From Rhipidocladum racemiflorum (taxonomy: Eukaryota; Streptophyta; Magnoliopsida; Poales; Poaceae), in NCBI GenBank assembly GCA_036346355.1, contig CM070577.1:81366509-81430508 (forward strand): a DNA stretch of 64,000 nucleotides, in the 5' to 3' direction. A model generated the notes under the pieces. The model saw only the letters and a list, made by a program, of their open reading frames with translations, had not been told where the DNA came from and searched no databases. Shown here piece by piece: positions 44,510-55,656 of this stretch. Position 1 is the stretch's first letter, and the number at the start of each line of letters is the position of its first letter. Position numbers and translations under genes: made by a program.

Positions 44510-47500
44510 TGTCGGGACCCAAATTTGCAAATCCAGACCCTCTGTGTATTCAGCACTAGTCCAGGATCACGCTAGTGCACACAGTCTCAACATTGGTAAA
44601 TATCACAATCATACCACTCGATAATAATAAAGTACTTCAATTAGATAATCAAACGAGGTTGCTCGACCTTAGGGTCAAGTTACAAATATACGCCTCGCAG
44701 GGCGAAACTTATTAAAAGAGAAATAATAGCAGCGGAAAAAGTAAGATAACATCGTGGCGCCATCCAGTATACCACAAGCAACTGACTGGGCTCGCTCCCT
44801 AGTTAGACGGTTCCTCTTGGAGCTCCTCCTCCAAAGCTGGTGTAGACTCTTCCTCAACTGGTGTTGTATTGTGGCAAGGGTGAGTACTTGTACTCAGCAA
44901 GTCATGCACAGAATGTAGCTAATATACTACATGCATGGCTTAATACAAAGGAGTGGCTCAAGGTATATTTGCAGTAAACAGCATTTAACAAGTGTCATAA
45001 GTAGTTTCGAAAGCAGTAAAAACAAGTATAACATCAATAACTTTTCCAGGAGTTAAATAAACATCTTTCCCATTCCTAGTCCACATTTCCATCAACATCA
45101 TCTATTAACCAAACCAGACCTTCCAAGTCCAAGTTGTTTTCACGAAAGTCTAACCCTTGACTGTAATCCCCGAGCAATGTCCAATACCGTGGACACGGCT
45201 ATTCGAATAGATTTTTCACTCTGCAGAGGTTATGCACTTTACCCACAAGATACAGCCAAACACCACAAAGGCGAGTGATCGTAACAAAGCCTTTCAGAAC
45301 CGGCTAACTACGCAAGTGAACCTTTCCGGTTTTTGCCCTACACCATCCCTTCCCTTAACAAAGGCGAAGTATGGGACCGACATACCGTTGGACGGGTACC
45401 ATGCCATCGCATCGGTATGCTCCCCCTTCAAGCTACACAAAGGGTGTAGTTGACTCCCGAGGTATCACATGCAAGTTATTAGTAACTTACTCAACTAGGA
45501 ACGTCCCATTCCGGTCATGTGGTTGCACGATTAACTCAGTTCAAAGGCTTGCAAGGTTAAGTCCTTAGGTTGACTAGGGCAAGACTACCCGAAGAACCAA
45601 ACCATCACTCCCGATGCCACAACTGGCCCACCCGATCATTTCTTGCTACATGCCCCGGTCCAAATCTATTTATCAAAAACCCCAATTGATTACCATGCAC
45701 CACGTGCCATCAACATCACAACACATGATACCTTTTCCAAAACAGGTTCAATATATCATTAAGTCAATATTAACATTTGTTTTGTCCAAAATCATGTCAT
45801 AAGCACGTAGCAGGTCTAAGCAATATACTACATCGATCTAAATTCCCATGTTGGCAATTTATTAATGTCCAACTATTTAATCCTCAACTAGGGTGACAAA
45901 GGGTTCATGGCATTCAATTATCTATGTCAAGGTGGCATACAACAATTAGGTAATTAACTAATCTCCCAAAATTAATTAAAGCATTTTATAGTTGAACTAG
46001 CATGCAATAATTTGAATCAAATTAATTTCAAAATGGGATCAACATGGTCAAAGCACAACTTGCCTTCAAATAGCACTTGATCTTGGTCCTGAGCTGGCTC
46101 CTGAGTCAACACTTCACCTTTGAAGCCCTCGGGCACTTCAATGTCTACTCGTAACGCGTGCAAATAGCAATAAATGAATAAAACAGTGGACAAAAAGTGT
46201 CCAAACATCCAAATGAAGTCCATAAACAGAGAGAGCATAATTTTATGAATTTTTAGGAATTTGAATCGGCGAAATCGGAGTTAAAACGCAAAAGTTACAA
46301 GCGTTTAAAGTTTAAATAATCAATTAAATAATATTACAAAGAAAAACTTTGGTCCAAAAATTAAATAAAATTCACCATTGGGTAGATCTCAATTTTATAC
46401 AAATTTAGAAATTTGAATCACTCAAATCGGAGTTAAATTGCAAAAGTTATAAGCGTTTGAAGTTTGAAATCATATTTGAATTCATTAAATCAAATTAAAT
46501 AAATTATTTCTTTTTCGGAAAATGATTTATTGCGTCAGCAGTGACACGTGTCAGCACAGGATTGACCCACGTGGACTTGCTGACGTCAGCGCCGGCCGAA
46601 CCCACTAACGACGTCAGCATGACGTCATCGGCCACGTGGCACCACCCGGGCCGCCACGCGTGTCGGCTTCACTGACGCGGTCTACGCGCACAGCTCGGTC
46701 CACGGTGGCCCTGGTCCACTGGACCGATGTCATTGACAGGTGGGCCCGCCTTGTCAGTGACCCAAGCCTCAGCTCACGCGGACACACCGGTTCGGCTCCC
46801 GTACACGTGGCTAGATCTCGGCCGTTGATTTGAAAATCAACGGCCCAGATTGGATCTGGCTTAATGCAATAGAAAACTACTCGGCTGACCCAGACCGTTC
46901 GATCTTGATCGGATGGTCAAGATTTAATCTAACGCTATACGTGGGTTAACGCTAGCCGTACGATCTAGATCTAACGGCTGAGACCTATCCTAGTACGGTG
47001 CGGTCAGGGGCCACGTGGCACGATCGAGAGCCGTTGGATCTAGATCCAACGGCTGAGATTAGATCTAAAACCGTAACACGTGGGCTTACCTGCGGTGACG
47101 TGGATGAATCCTGGCCGCTGGATCTTGATCGGACGGTTGGGCGAGCTCGGAGGCGGCGATGGCTTCACGGCGGGGCTGCGGCTGCCGGCGCTGAGGATGG
47201 CGACCACTCGAACGGCGCGTGGGGCGTGCTCCGGCGAGGTGAGTGGTACCCCCGGACGCGCCTCAACGCCAGGAGTCCGGATCTAGGGTCAGCCGCGACG
47301 GAGAACGGCGGACGGCGGCAGGGCGAGGCAAGAACCGTGGTGGAGAGAGAGGCGACTACGGCGAGCAATCGCGGCGGCTATGCGGCGGCTAGGGCTGCGG
47401 GAGGTGGGGCTAACGGCGCGGATGGCAAAGGCCATCCTCGGGCATGCATTCGGACATTAAATACCGGCCCGAAAGTCGAGATCCTCTGGAAATCGCGGCG

Positions 47501-48088
47501 GCCGTCTGACGGCGGAGTCCGTCCCGGACACGGTGAGGTGACGTGGACGCACGCGAGCCGTCCACGTGGCGCGATCGATGGCCCGGATCGCACGGGCGTG
47601 ACCGGGACCACACGGGAAACGGGCTCGGTGACGTGGCGCGCGCACAGCCGTTGGATCGTGATCCAACGGTCGCGATCCTAAGGTTCGGCTGGACCTGGTC
47701 CGGCTCGGACGCGGCGCGGGTTGGGTTCTAGTCGGACTCAGACTCGAGTCCGACTCGGGCTCGGTCGCATGAACAGTAAAACCAACTCGGTTTTTCCAGC
47801 GATTAAATAATCAATTAATTCGTAGGAAATTCAAATAAATCCAGAAAAATAGCAAAATACGCAGAAAAATCCCAAAAAATTATGGAAAATACTTTAGGCC
47901 ATTTGGGACTCAAATAAAATATTTCCAACAAAATTTTATTTGCAACTTTGGATTCTTTAATTATTTCAAAAGGGAATAAACTCAAATTAAGTCCAAATAA
48001 ATCCAAATAAATTCCAGAAAATTCCAAAAATTCACCAGTGTGTAAAATAACATCTAATTTCATGAAAAGCAAAAATTGGGGTGTTACA
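44510..48088 (-). mobile_element. Reverse Tekay-type solo LTR, 3.58 kb, target duplication CTTCT
   Basis: + strand start TGTCGGGACCC (44510), end GGGTGTTACA (48088). Flanks CTTCT (44505-44509) and CTTCT (48089-48093). The first 75 bp are the reverse complement of the right end of the 19820-24470 LTR. It is the only complete reverse copy and serves as the reference for pieces at 1-4141 and 19281-43844. It contains a tactcagcaagtcatgc box near 44895 and palindromes at 46823-47140 and 47649. No internal retroelement sequence. Confidence 0.88.
46823..47140. repeat. GATCCAACGG palindrome cluster in reverse solo LTR
   Basis: Palindromes near 46823, 46894, 46955, 47031 and 47116, each CCGTTnGATC...GATCnAACGG with small centres, parallel those at 25579-26010. 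Another lies at 47649-47671. Confidence 0.7.
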
Positions 48089-48093
48089 CTTCT

Positions 48094-49426
48094 ATTGTCC
48101 TTTGTGGTGACATTTTGGGCACATTAGGTGCCAGGGTGTTACAGTTGGTATCAGAGCGGTCTTCAGGTTCGTGGTGCATGAACTTAGTGAAACACCATAG
48201 GGTCAACTAAAAGTTTGATTTGGGATAATCTAGAAACATGGCTTAGGTCCATATTTTAAAATTTTGCCATAGGACAATAACCTTAAAATTGGATATAATT
48301 GGGTTAATTAATTTAAAATTTGACACATTTGGAGCACAGTAGGATGGGTAATGGTTCATCATTGCATTGCGCTTAATGTTATTTGAGCTTTGATGAAGAA
48401 TGTTATGTCTTGATGATGCTTATGGTTAATATTATGAAAAAGCTAAGTGAATAAAGGCGTCTATGTGAAATAGTTGTGCCAAAGGGGTTCAATTATGTTC
48501 TTTTGGCCATGGTAAGAGCCTTGGTTGTGGGTGTGGCTTCGTAGAGCCACCACTGGAGGTTTAAGAATCTCTCGTAGGGGACAGTTATTGTTTAATACGG
48601 CTTAGAGCGAGAGTGTGTGGAGATGGTTGTTTTGGTTGTGTATTCGATGGTTTGCGACAAAGAAAAAGAGTTAGTGTTGCATTTTTATTGGTTGCTTTGC
48701 AAGGAAAATTATTGTTTTGTTCTTGTGTGTGTCTTACTCTGAGTTTAAAAGAAGTTATTGAAGTTTTGTGCAAAACTTAAGATGTGTTGATTTATGTTTT
48801 GTGACTTTGTCAGAAAAGGATTACTTGATCGCTTGGTTCCCTTTTGTGAAAAATTGTCTTTCAACCATTTTCCTCTATGGGAGTCTTTAAAATTGAAATG
48901 TGTTTTGGAGAACTTTTGCATGACCAAGTTTGAATCATATCCTATTGCAACTTTGAGAGTCAAGATTCTTTGTGAATTTTAGTTGGGTTTTCTGGGAAAA
49001 AAATGATGAAAACAAAGTAAGTAGTCTTTTGACTGAAATTATTTGTCAGTGGTGAGAATTGTTGTTTAGCATGTTACTTAGTATGTAATGATGTGGCATA
49101 TAGAATGACGTACTTCTAAGTTAATTTTGTGAGTTGAATCAATTAAATGTAATTGTTATCCCTAGCTTAAAACTAAATAAACTTCTAGTGCCGTAGATTA
49201 TTTCATAGCGAGTAATGATTAAATGTGTTAATGTACATGCTTAGAATCGGTTGCTTTATTTTGAAGTGAGGTAGCACACACCTTTTACTAAATGGGTAGG
49301 TGAACATTGTTAATGTTTAAAACTTTACACTCTGATGCATAGTTAGAATATTGAGATGATGTAAACTACTGATATTGTTAAACAGACTTTGTTGGTTGTT
49401 TAAAGACATTCTAATTTAAGGTGTTA
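48094..49426 (+). mobile_element. End of forward LTR, primer site and internal remnant of a Tekay-type element
   Basis: The LTR ends at 48143 (CCAGGGTGTTACA). TGGTATCAGAGC, the initiator-Met primer site, is at 48146-48157, followed by ggtcttcaggttcgtggtgcatg. The next 1.27 kb is AT-rich leader-like sequence with no gag or pol I can recognise. It is cut by the next LTR at 49427. Confidence 0.65.
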
Positions 49427-49832
49427 TGTAACATTCCACAATTTGGAGTTTTTGAAAATTTTAAAATAAAAAAGAACCATTTGAATTTTCTTGAATTAAT
49501 TCCAGCTCAATTCAAAATTTTGTTGGGTTCCTTGTGCTTCAAGGAATTTTTCTGTAAATTTTGAGATTTTTCTGGACTTATTTGCTAGTTAGAATATTGA
49601 GATGATGTAAACTACTGATATTGTTAAACAGACTTTGTTGGTTGTTTAAAGACATTCTAATTTAAGGTGTTATGTAATGTTCCACAATTTGGAGTTTTTG
49701 AAAATTTTAAAATAAAAAAGAACCATTTGAATTTTCTTGAATTAATTCCAGCTCAATTCAAAATTTTGTTGGGTTCCTTGTGCTTCAAGGAATTTTTCTG
49801 TAAATTTTGAGATTTTTCTGGACTTATTTGCT
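49341..49832. repeat. 246-bp tandem duplication across an LTR edge
   Basis: 49341-49586 and 49587-49832 are near-identical direct copies. I see two differences, at the LTR start (tgtaacattcc versus tgtaatgttcc). Each copy holds 86 bp of flank and the first 160 bp of the LTR, so the duplication arose after that LTR inserted. Confidence 0.93.
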
Positions 49833-51973
49833 ATTTATTTGAATTTGATTGAATTTCTCGTGATTACTAAATTGGAAAATGGTTTTAATTCGGATTTCGC
49901 CCTCGGGCCGAATCCTTCCGCTCGGCCCGATCCGTTTCGGTCCTGCTCTGCGCCGGCCCACCCAGCCGCCGCCGCGCCTCGCGAAAGCCTGGCCGCCGAA
50001 TCTGAATCGATCGGCTGAGAGCCATCCATGTCGCCCGCTCGCGTGAACCGCTCGATCGCCACCCCGTGGACAGGCGAGATCGCGCCAGCCCACAGCGCCG
50101 CCGCCCCTGGAACCCTAACCCTAACCATCCTCGGCTTTCAGGTCGTGCGCGCCTCCCTAGGCTTCAAAAGTCACGGCCGCCACCCTAGCTGGGTTCGCCT
50201 CCTCGCACCACGCCCGCTGCCCTAGCTCACGCCGCCCGAGCCGCCGTGTCGGGCCCGCACGAGCACGCCGAAGTTCCACCGCCGTCTTGGTCATCTTCCC
50301 CGAGCCCGATCTCCTTCTCCAGTGGGTCTCCACCGCACCCGTGGGTCCCGTTGAGTTCCCCGCACCAGCCGCATCCGAATTCGCCGACTCCTGTGCCCGA
50401 TCTGGCCGTTTTTCACCGGCGCCCATGTTGTCTTCCTCGGCTTCGGCGAGTTCGAGCCGCCGCTCGCTGTGCAGCGCCACCGCCGTCCCTGTGCGTCGCC
50501 TACCGTCGGATGCCTGCCGCGTGTCACCGCATCAGCAGCCGCGTCAGCACCACGTTGCCTTCATGTCCGCGCCACGTGGCGGACACGTCAGCCCCAAGCC
50601 ACCGCGTGGTGTCCACGTAAGCGTGACCCACCACGTCAGCTCCAACTAGTCTCAGTTCTCTCGGTTCACCGTGAACCGAGCCTCTGACATGTGGACCCCA
50701 CGTGTCAGTGGAAATTTCTTTTCCTTTTTCTAATTTCCAGAAAAAGCCAAAAATTCCATCCAATCAGATCTTGCCACGTGTCCTTTCTCTCTCCCTTTGC
50801 CTTTTTTCTGTATTTTCAAACTTCCGGGAGCCCGTTCTCCTCCGTCCGAACTCCGATTTCAGTGATTCAAATTTTTAAATTTTTCTAAATTCAAGCCCTA
50901 CCTTCTAGTGGGAGGTAGAACCAGTGGGAGGCAGTGAAGCCCCTTCTCTCTCCCTTTTTCTTTTTTCTATATTTGTTTTATTTATTTGTTCTCGTTTCGC
51001 GTGTAGACGACGTCGCCGGAAATCAAGAAATTCAACCGTCGGAGGTAGAACTAGTGGGAGGCAGTGAAGGCAAGTCTTCCTTGACCATGTTGAGCCCATG
51101 TTTATAAAATTCATATGTTGTTTTAACTTATGCATGCTTACTTTTGTACCATGTAATTTAAATGTCGACCTAGGTTTAGTTACTTGTTATTACTCCTTTG
51201 ACATTGGTAATTGTGAACCTTTGCCACCCTAGATGATATTAGCTACTGTAATTTGATGATAAATGCTAGTGTAGCATGGAACGGTAGAATTGCTTAGTCC
51301 AGCTTAAACGTTTCGGTATTATGGTATTAAGGGAATCATTTCAAACTTGATTTAAACTCTTTTGTCAACTTGCGGCAATTAGTGTTGCTGCTGTCATTTA
51401 AATGAAATAAAGTGGAAAAATGATTTAGACCGGGGCGGATGGATGTTTGGTTGGTGCTGGATGCACGAGAATGAATCGGCAAAGTGAATGTTCCGCCCTA
51501 GTCAATTAAGGACCGAAGCGTGTGTTACTTTGGACCGAGTACTACCGTACAACCACAAGTCTATATGGGTACGACCTGGCTAAGTAATTTGTGTGTCTCA
51601 CTATTTGACTTCGCCATTGAGTGGAATGCGGTGCCGAATCGAGGCATGCGCAAGGCACAAGAGGGGGCTTCTATACTGGGTGGCTAGAACCCTAACAGCG
51701 GTGAAACCTTAGCGGGTGTAGTCAATAGCGAGGTCGTGCATTGTAAAGGCCTTATCATGATCTCTCTGCCGGCACACCAAAGGAAGTGTGTTTATTGTGG
51801 CTATTTGTTTGTAACTGTTGACCATAAGGTCGGTACCTTTTATTTGAGTTTTATATTATTTGATTCGTGATATGGATGTGTTATCATCACTGTTTCCACT
51901 GTGTGCACTAGCTTGATCCGGGAATAGTGCAGTTATAGACAGAGGGTTCGGATTCAAAAAATCGGTCCCGACA
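49427..51973 (+). mobile_element. Forward Tekay-type 5' LTR with primer site
   Basis: Starts TGTAACATTCC at 49427 (again, changed, at 49673) and ends CGGTCCCGACA at 51973. TGGTATCAGAGCC (51978-51990) follows as the initiator-Met primer site. The right third (51100-51970) has the usual tgttgagcccatgttt and tgcactagcttgatccgg boxes shared with the other LTRs. The 3' LTR and coding part are missing: after about 160 bp the sequence changes. Confidence 0.75.
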
Positions 51974-52133
51974 GAGGTGGTATCAGAGCCATATCGACTG
52001 TAGGACGTAACCCTAGTTAGCATGGTCCCCTTAGATAGAACTTCAAAATTATTTTGTAAATCAAAGCAAGAAATTTGCATTAAATTATCAACCAGCTGTA
52101 GAAAACTATAATCCAAAAAATTAGGCTGTTACA
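51974..52133. other. Short internal remnant and a reverse LTR edge
   Basis: The internal leader runs to about 52030. It is followed by roughly 100 bp ending aaaaaattaggctgttaca (52133), which looks like the edge of a further reverse LTR (TGTAACAGCC... on the minus strand). Boundaries are approximate. Confidence 0.45.
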
Positions 52134-53277
52134 CGCAGAATCATCGATGACCATTTTGTAGATACAAATCCATAACCTCCAAAGTGAGACAATTCACTAG
52201 GAGGCCCAAGATGCAGCTGAAACTGCTTCGGACCACAAAACCAACACCCTGGCTGAGGGGGTGGATTTGCCAAAAAAGAACTGCATGACTCGAAAAACTT
52301 GCTCCACACATGGCAACACACGGTTGAACCAAACACTACCATAAAGAGCCAAACCAGCAGCTCTATCCAGCAAGCCTGAGGATGACCACCGAGAGCACTA
52401 AGTGCTACTCAAGTCTACTGAGCACTTCAAGTCTTCACCCAATACTCAACCCTCTTCTCCAATCAATTCGAGTTACTCACAAAAGTGGCAGCCATGAATT
52501 AACTGAGTTTGGATCGAGGATGGAGAACACAATAGGGCTTAGGGTGGACAAAGATCTTGCCCAAGAACACCATATAGCAGTGGATTGAGAACAGAACAGA
52601 ATGGGGAAAATTCGAGTTATACTCTATTCTTTTGGAAGAACACGAACCTCAGGAATAAATGGAGCCTGTGAAGAAGCGGAGTCGACGCAACCGAAGCCGA
52701 GGGTGGCGCCTATCAACGCGCCATGCGCGGGGTGGATGAGTCGAGGGACTCAGTCGCCACCGATATCGCCTTAACCCGCTCCCCCTAGAGCATCGCTCGG
52801 GATAGGGCACCGGAAGGTGCCTTATCCTTGGCAGCTGGGCCGCCTGGGCTGACTTGGCCTGATGAGTTGGGTCAGTCCAGTTGGCCTATTTCTGAAATTT
52901 GGAGGAAAACCCAAATCCAACAACACTTACTGTCTGGATCGAGAGGGAGGGCCTGGAAGCGGCAGGAGAGGAGAGGGGTGGCGACATTGGAGGTGAGGAT
53001 GATATATGTACCATTTGGATCTATCCAAAGAGTATAGCATGGTGTAGTCATTTCCATTCATGATCCTATTCCTGTTCCCTTGATGGTCTTCTTGCACGCC
53101 TGCCTCTGCTCGACTTGCTCGACCCGCTTGCTGGTAGGGTCGTGACAGTATTTGAGCCATGCTTCGGAGCTCATCAACTATAAATCTATAATCCAAAAGT
53201 AGACCGAAATGCAACATCAAAACGCTATATTTGAGGTCGTGTTTCCTCGTTAGTAAAGCCACCAAGGTGTTAAAAGC
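52134..53277. other. Unassigned segment with possible gene fragments
   Basis: No transposon signature. On the minus strand, 52342-52121 reads as a Cys/Trp-rich peptide (FGSTVCCHVWSKFFESC, CWFCGPKQFQLHLGPPSE) that looks like a piece of a real exon but matches nothing I can name. A second minus-strand frame at 53367-52927 overlaps the CACTA edge and is probably chance. A captured or decayed gene fragment is possible. Confidence 0.35.
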
Positions 53278-53369
53278 CACTACTACAGAATGATACATCA
53301 CTATCGCTTCATCTGTGTTGGTTCCAAACTTTTGACTAAAAAATCGATTGTGATAAGTGTATGTCATTT

Positions 53370-53635
53370 GTAAATTTGGTTAACATGTTATCACAATCGG
53401 TTCTGAGAAAGAACCGATTGTGATGATATCACAATCGGTTCTGTCTAAGAATATATTGTGATAACCCGTTTCCTCATCACAATCAATTCTGGGAAAGAAC
53501 CGGTTGTGATAAGGGGTCCCTCATCACAATCGGTTCTTGAGGAAACGGGTTATCACAATATATTCTTAGACAGAACCGATTATGATGATTGACCACTTAT
53601 CACAATCGGTTCTTTCTCAGAACCGATTGTGATGA
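53370..53635. repeat. Left subterminal inverted repeats of CACTA element
   Basis: ATCACAATCGGTTC and its complement GAACCGATTGTGAT alternate about eight times in this zone. The zone also holds a larger palindrome: the arm gaggaaacgggttatcacaa (53550) mirrors ttgtgataacccgtttcctc (53455), so about 90 bp can fold back. Confidence 0.85.
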
Positions 53636-54199
53636 GCCTCGCTGGGTTTTAAGTTTCTTTGTTTACAGTGTCATCAAAAGGGGTGCGATGACCTATGTGG
53701 CTTTTACGTGTTGCATCACATGATGATTCTGGTTGGCCGCTCACATCTTTTCCCTAAGGTATAGAACTGATTATTGCACTACTGTCAATATAATACCGCC
53801 AATGTGATATTTGTTTACATGCATAATACTATCAGCCTTTTACAATCAAATTTTAAAACTTAAATATATTAGTGTATTACTTTCTATTTTGCAGGACATT
53901 GATATCCCCCGGAAGGGCCTAAGAAACAATGATTTCAAAAAATTACGAGACCACATATGCCAGTGTTACTGGACAAAAGTTGTAGTGGATGATGGTAGAT
54001 TTAGAGACCCAACAAGCACCTACTAGTCCATATAACGTAAACAATATTAATTTATGTGATATATGTAAACAGAATGTGATGTGTACTGAATGCCATATGC
54101 TTGGATGTTTATGTGATATTGTGTTAGAGAGTGTGATGTATGTTCTGTGATAGTCATATTGTGAATGATATGTTCGGTTGTTTTCGTAAGATGAACAGT

Positions 54200-54425
54200 A
54201 ACATCATCACAATCAGTTCTTTGTGGAAACCGATTGTGATAATCGCCTCATCACAATCGGTTCCAACAAAGAACCGATTGTGATGAGGCGATTATCACAA
54301 TCGGTTCGCACAAAGAACCGATTGTGATGACTAAATATTACTATCGCGCGGGAACCGACTGTGATAGAGTTTCCTCATCGCTGTCGTTGGACTTTTTATC
54401 GTCACCAAAACTGACTGTGATGATG
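54200..54425. repeat. Right subterminal inverted repeats of CACTA element
   Basis: Six or more ATCACAATCGGTT / AACCGATTGTGAT words alternate here, including a palindrome centred near 54268 (gattgtgataatcgcctcat against atgaggcgattatcacaatc). Confidence 0.85.
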
Positions 54426-54468
54426 AAAAAAAACCAATTGTGTGATGTATATGCTTGTAGCAGCGAGC

Positions 54469-55656
54469 GTAGTAATATTCCATTTTCTCCTAGACGTCAT
54501 GAGACCACCACACGTTATTATTCCTGGGCTGCCAGATTTGTCCCGTTTGTTGTTTGTATATATATGTTGGTACAGTTGTCCTGCATAAGACACTGCCTCC
54601 CTGCAATAACCTTTCTATGCTAGCTTCTGCATTGAAGCTATCTAGCTGTAACAACTTTCGTTTCCTTTTGTTACCTTTCCTCTAGTGAGAGTAGGGTCTC
54701 TATATCCAGCTAATATTTGACAGCAAAGAGATACACAGGGAGGTTCCAAGATCCACGAAAAACAAGTCATGCAAAACTCATGAGCTGCACAAGCACTTGA
54801 AACAGAAGTAGTAAGTAGACAAGTGGTTTGACCAAAGGGAGAGGGGCGTGATGGAGTTGCGCAAACGTGAGCCGTCCGATCGAAACCAATGCTCGAGATG
54901 GAGGTAGGTGGGGCGGGCTTTTGTCGCGTCCGGTGCTTCTTTCGAGATCGATGCCCACGTGTTTCTCCTCGTCGCCAACCTCACCCCTCTCTTTCTCGCC
55001 CCCCTTCAAACCTTAGGCTTTGTTTGGGAGGCTTATTCCCGACTGGGATCCATGTGGATGGGTCGGGATCCATGCAGATGTTCAAACCTTAACGGGATAG
55101 CTCGTGTTCATACGTACCAGGCATGATTCCGTTTGAAATGACGACAGAGGATTACTCTAGACCGCTCTAGCCTTTTTGGCTGCTTTTGTTTTAAAGTTTT
55201 GGTAAAGCAGAAGACGGCGACAAAATAAGTTGCAAAACCAACAATACTACAGCAGTGTTAACAGCACACAAAGAAAGCATGCATGCACTCTACGGTGGCC
55301 GGCCGGAGACACCAGCTGTCAGCAGCGACAACAAACGGTCGAGTTGAGCTTGGACAGCATGCATTGTCACACGCTCACTCGGAACACGACTCATTCTTCA
55401 CTTCAGCCCTCGGATGTATGGAACATTAGCACTTGCACCCTCGGAATAGTTCACGCAAGGGCTAGGTTTGTAATAACCATCAACAAGAGGGGTGTGATCG
55501 CATATTCTCAACCCCCCTCCCCCCTGCCCTGTTAAATAGCGGCTAGTTTGGTCGTCAGAGTTCGCATCTTCTTCTCAAGAATCACTCCCGTCGATCTCTC
55601 CCACAGTTGGAGCTCGAGGGCAAGCTTGTGGCCGGGCTTGAGTTTTGCATCGATCG
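54469..55656 (+). promoter_or_regulatory. 5' flank of the pyrophosphatase gene
   Basis: No supported gene. A TATA-like TTAAATA lies at 55532-55538, about 119 bp before the ATG at 55657, preceded by a C-rich run (55511-55530). A segment at 55010-55080 beginning ggctttgtttgggaggctta resembles the edge of common grass MITEs, but I could not find its partner. Confidence 0.45.

Larger units (their letters stand above)
53278..54465. mobile_element. Non-autonomous CACTA element, target duplication AGC
   Basis: Left end CACTACTACAGAATGATACA (53278); right end read inward on the minus strand CGCTGCTACAAGCATATACA (54465). 17 of the first 24 bases agree. Flanks are AGC (53275-53277) and AGC (54466-54468), the 3-bp duplication typical of CACTA elements. 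Both subterminal zones (53370-53635 and 54195-54430) are filled with ATCACAATCGGTTC words in both orientations. A short frame at 53811-54026 in the middle (DIDIPRKGLRNNDFKKLRDH...) may be a leftover of an internal gene. At 1,188 bp it cannot move by itself. Confidence 0.85.

Noticed and set aside
50109..50126. Telomere-like repeat (aaccctaaccctaacc)
   Set aside because: Only about two and a half units, and the unit is CCCTAA and not the plant CCCTAAA.
55645..55656. Upstream start for the pyrophosphatase (TTG at 55645)
   Set aside because: The codon is TTG; the first ATG in frame is 55657 and gives the usual length.
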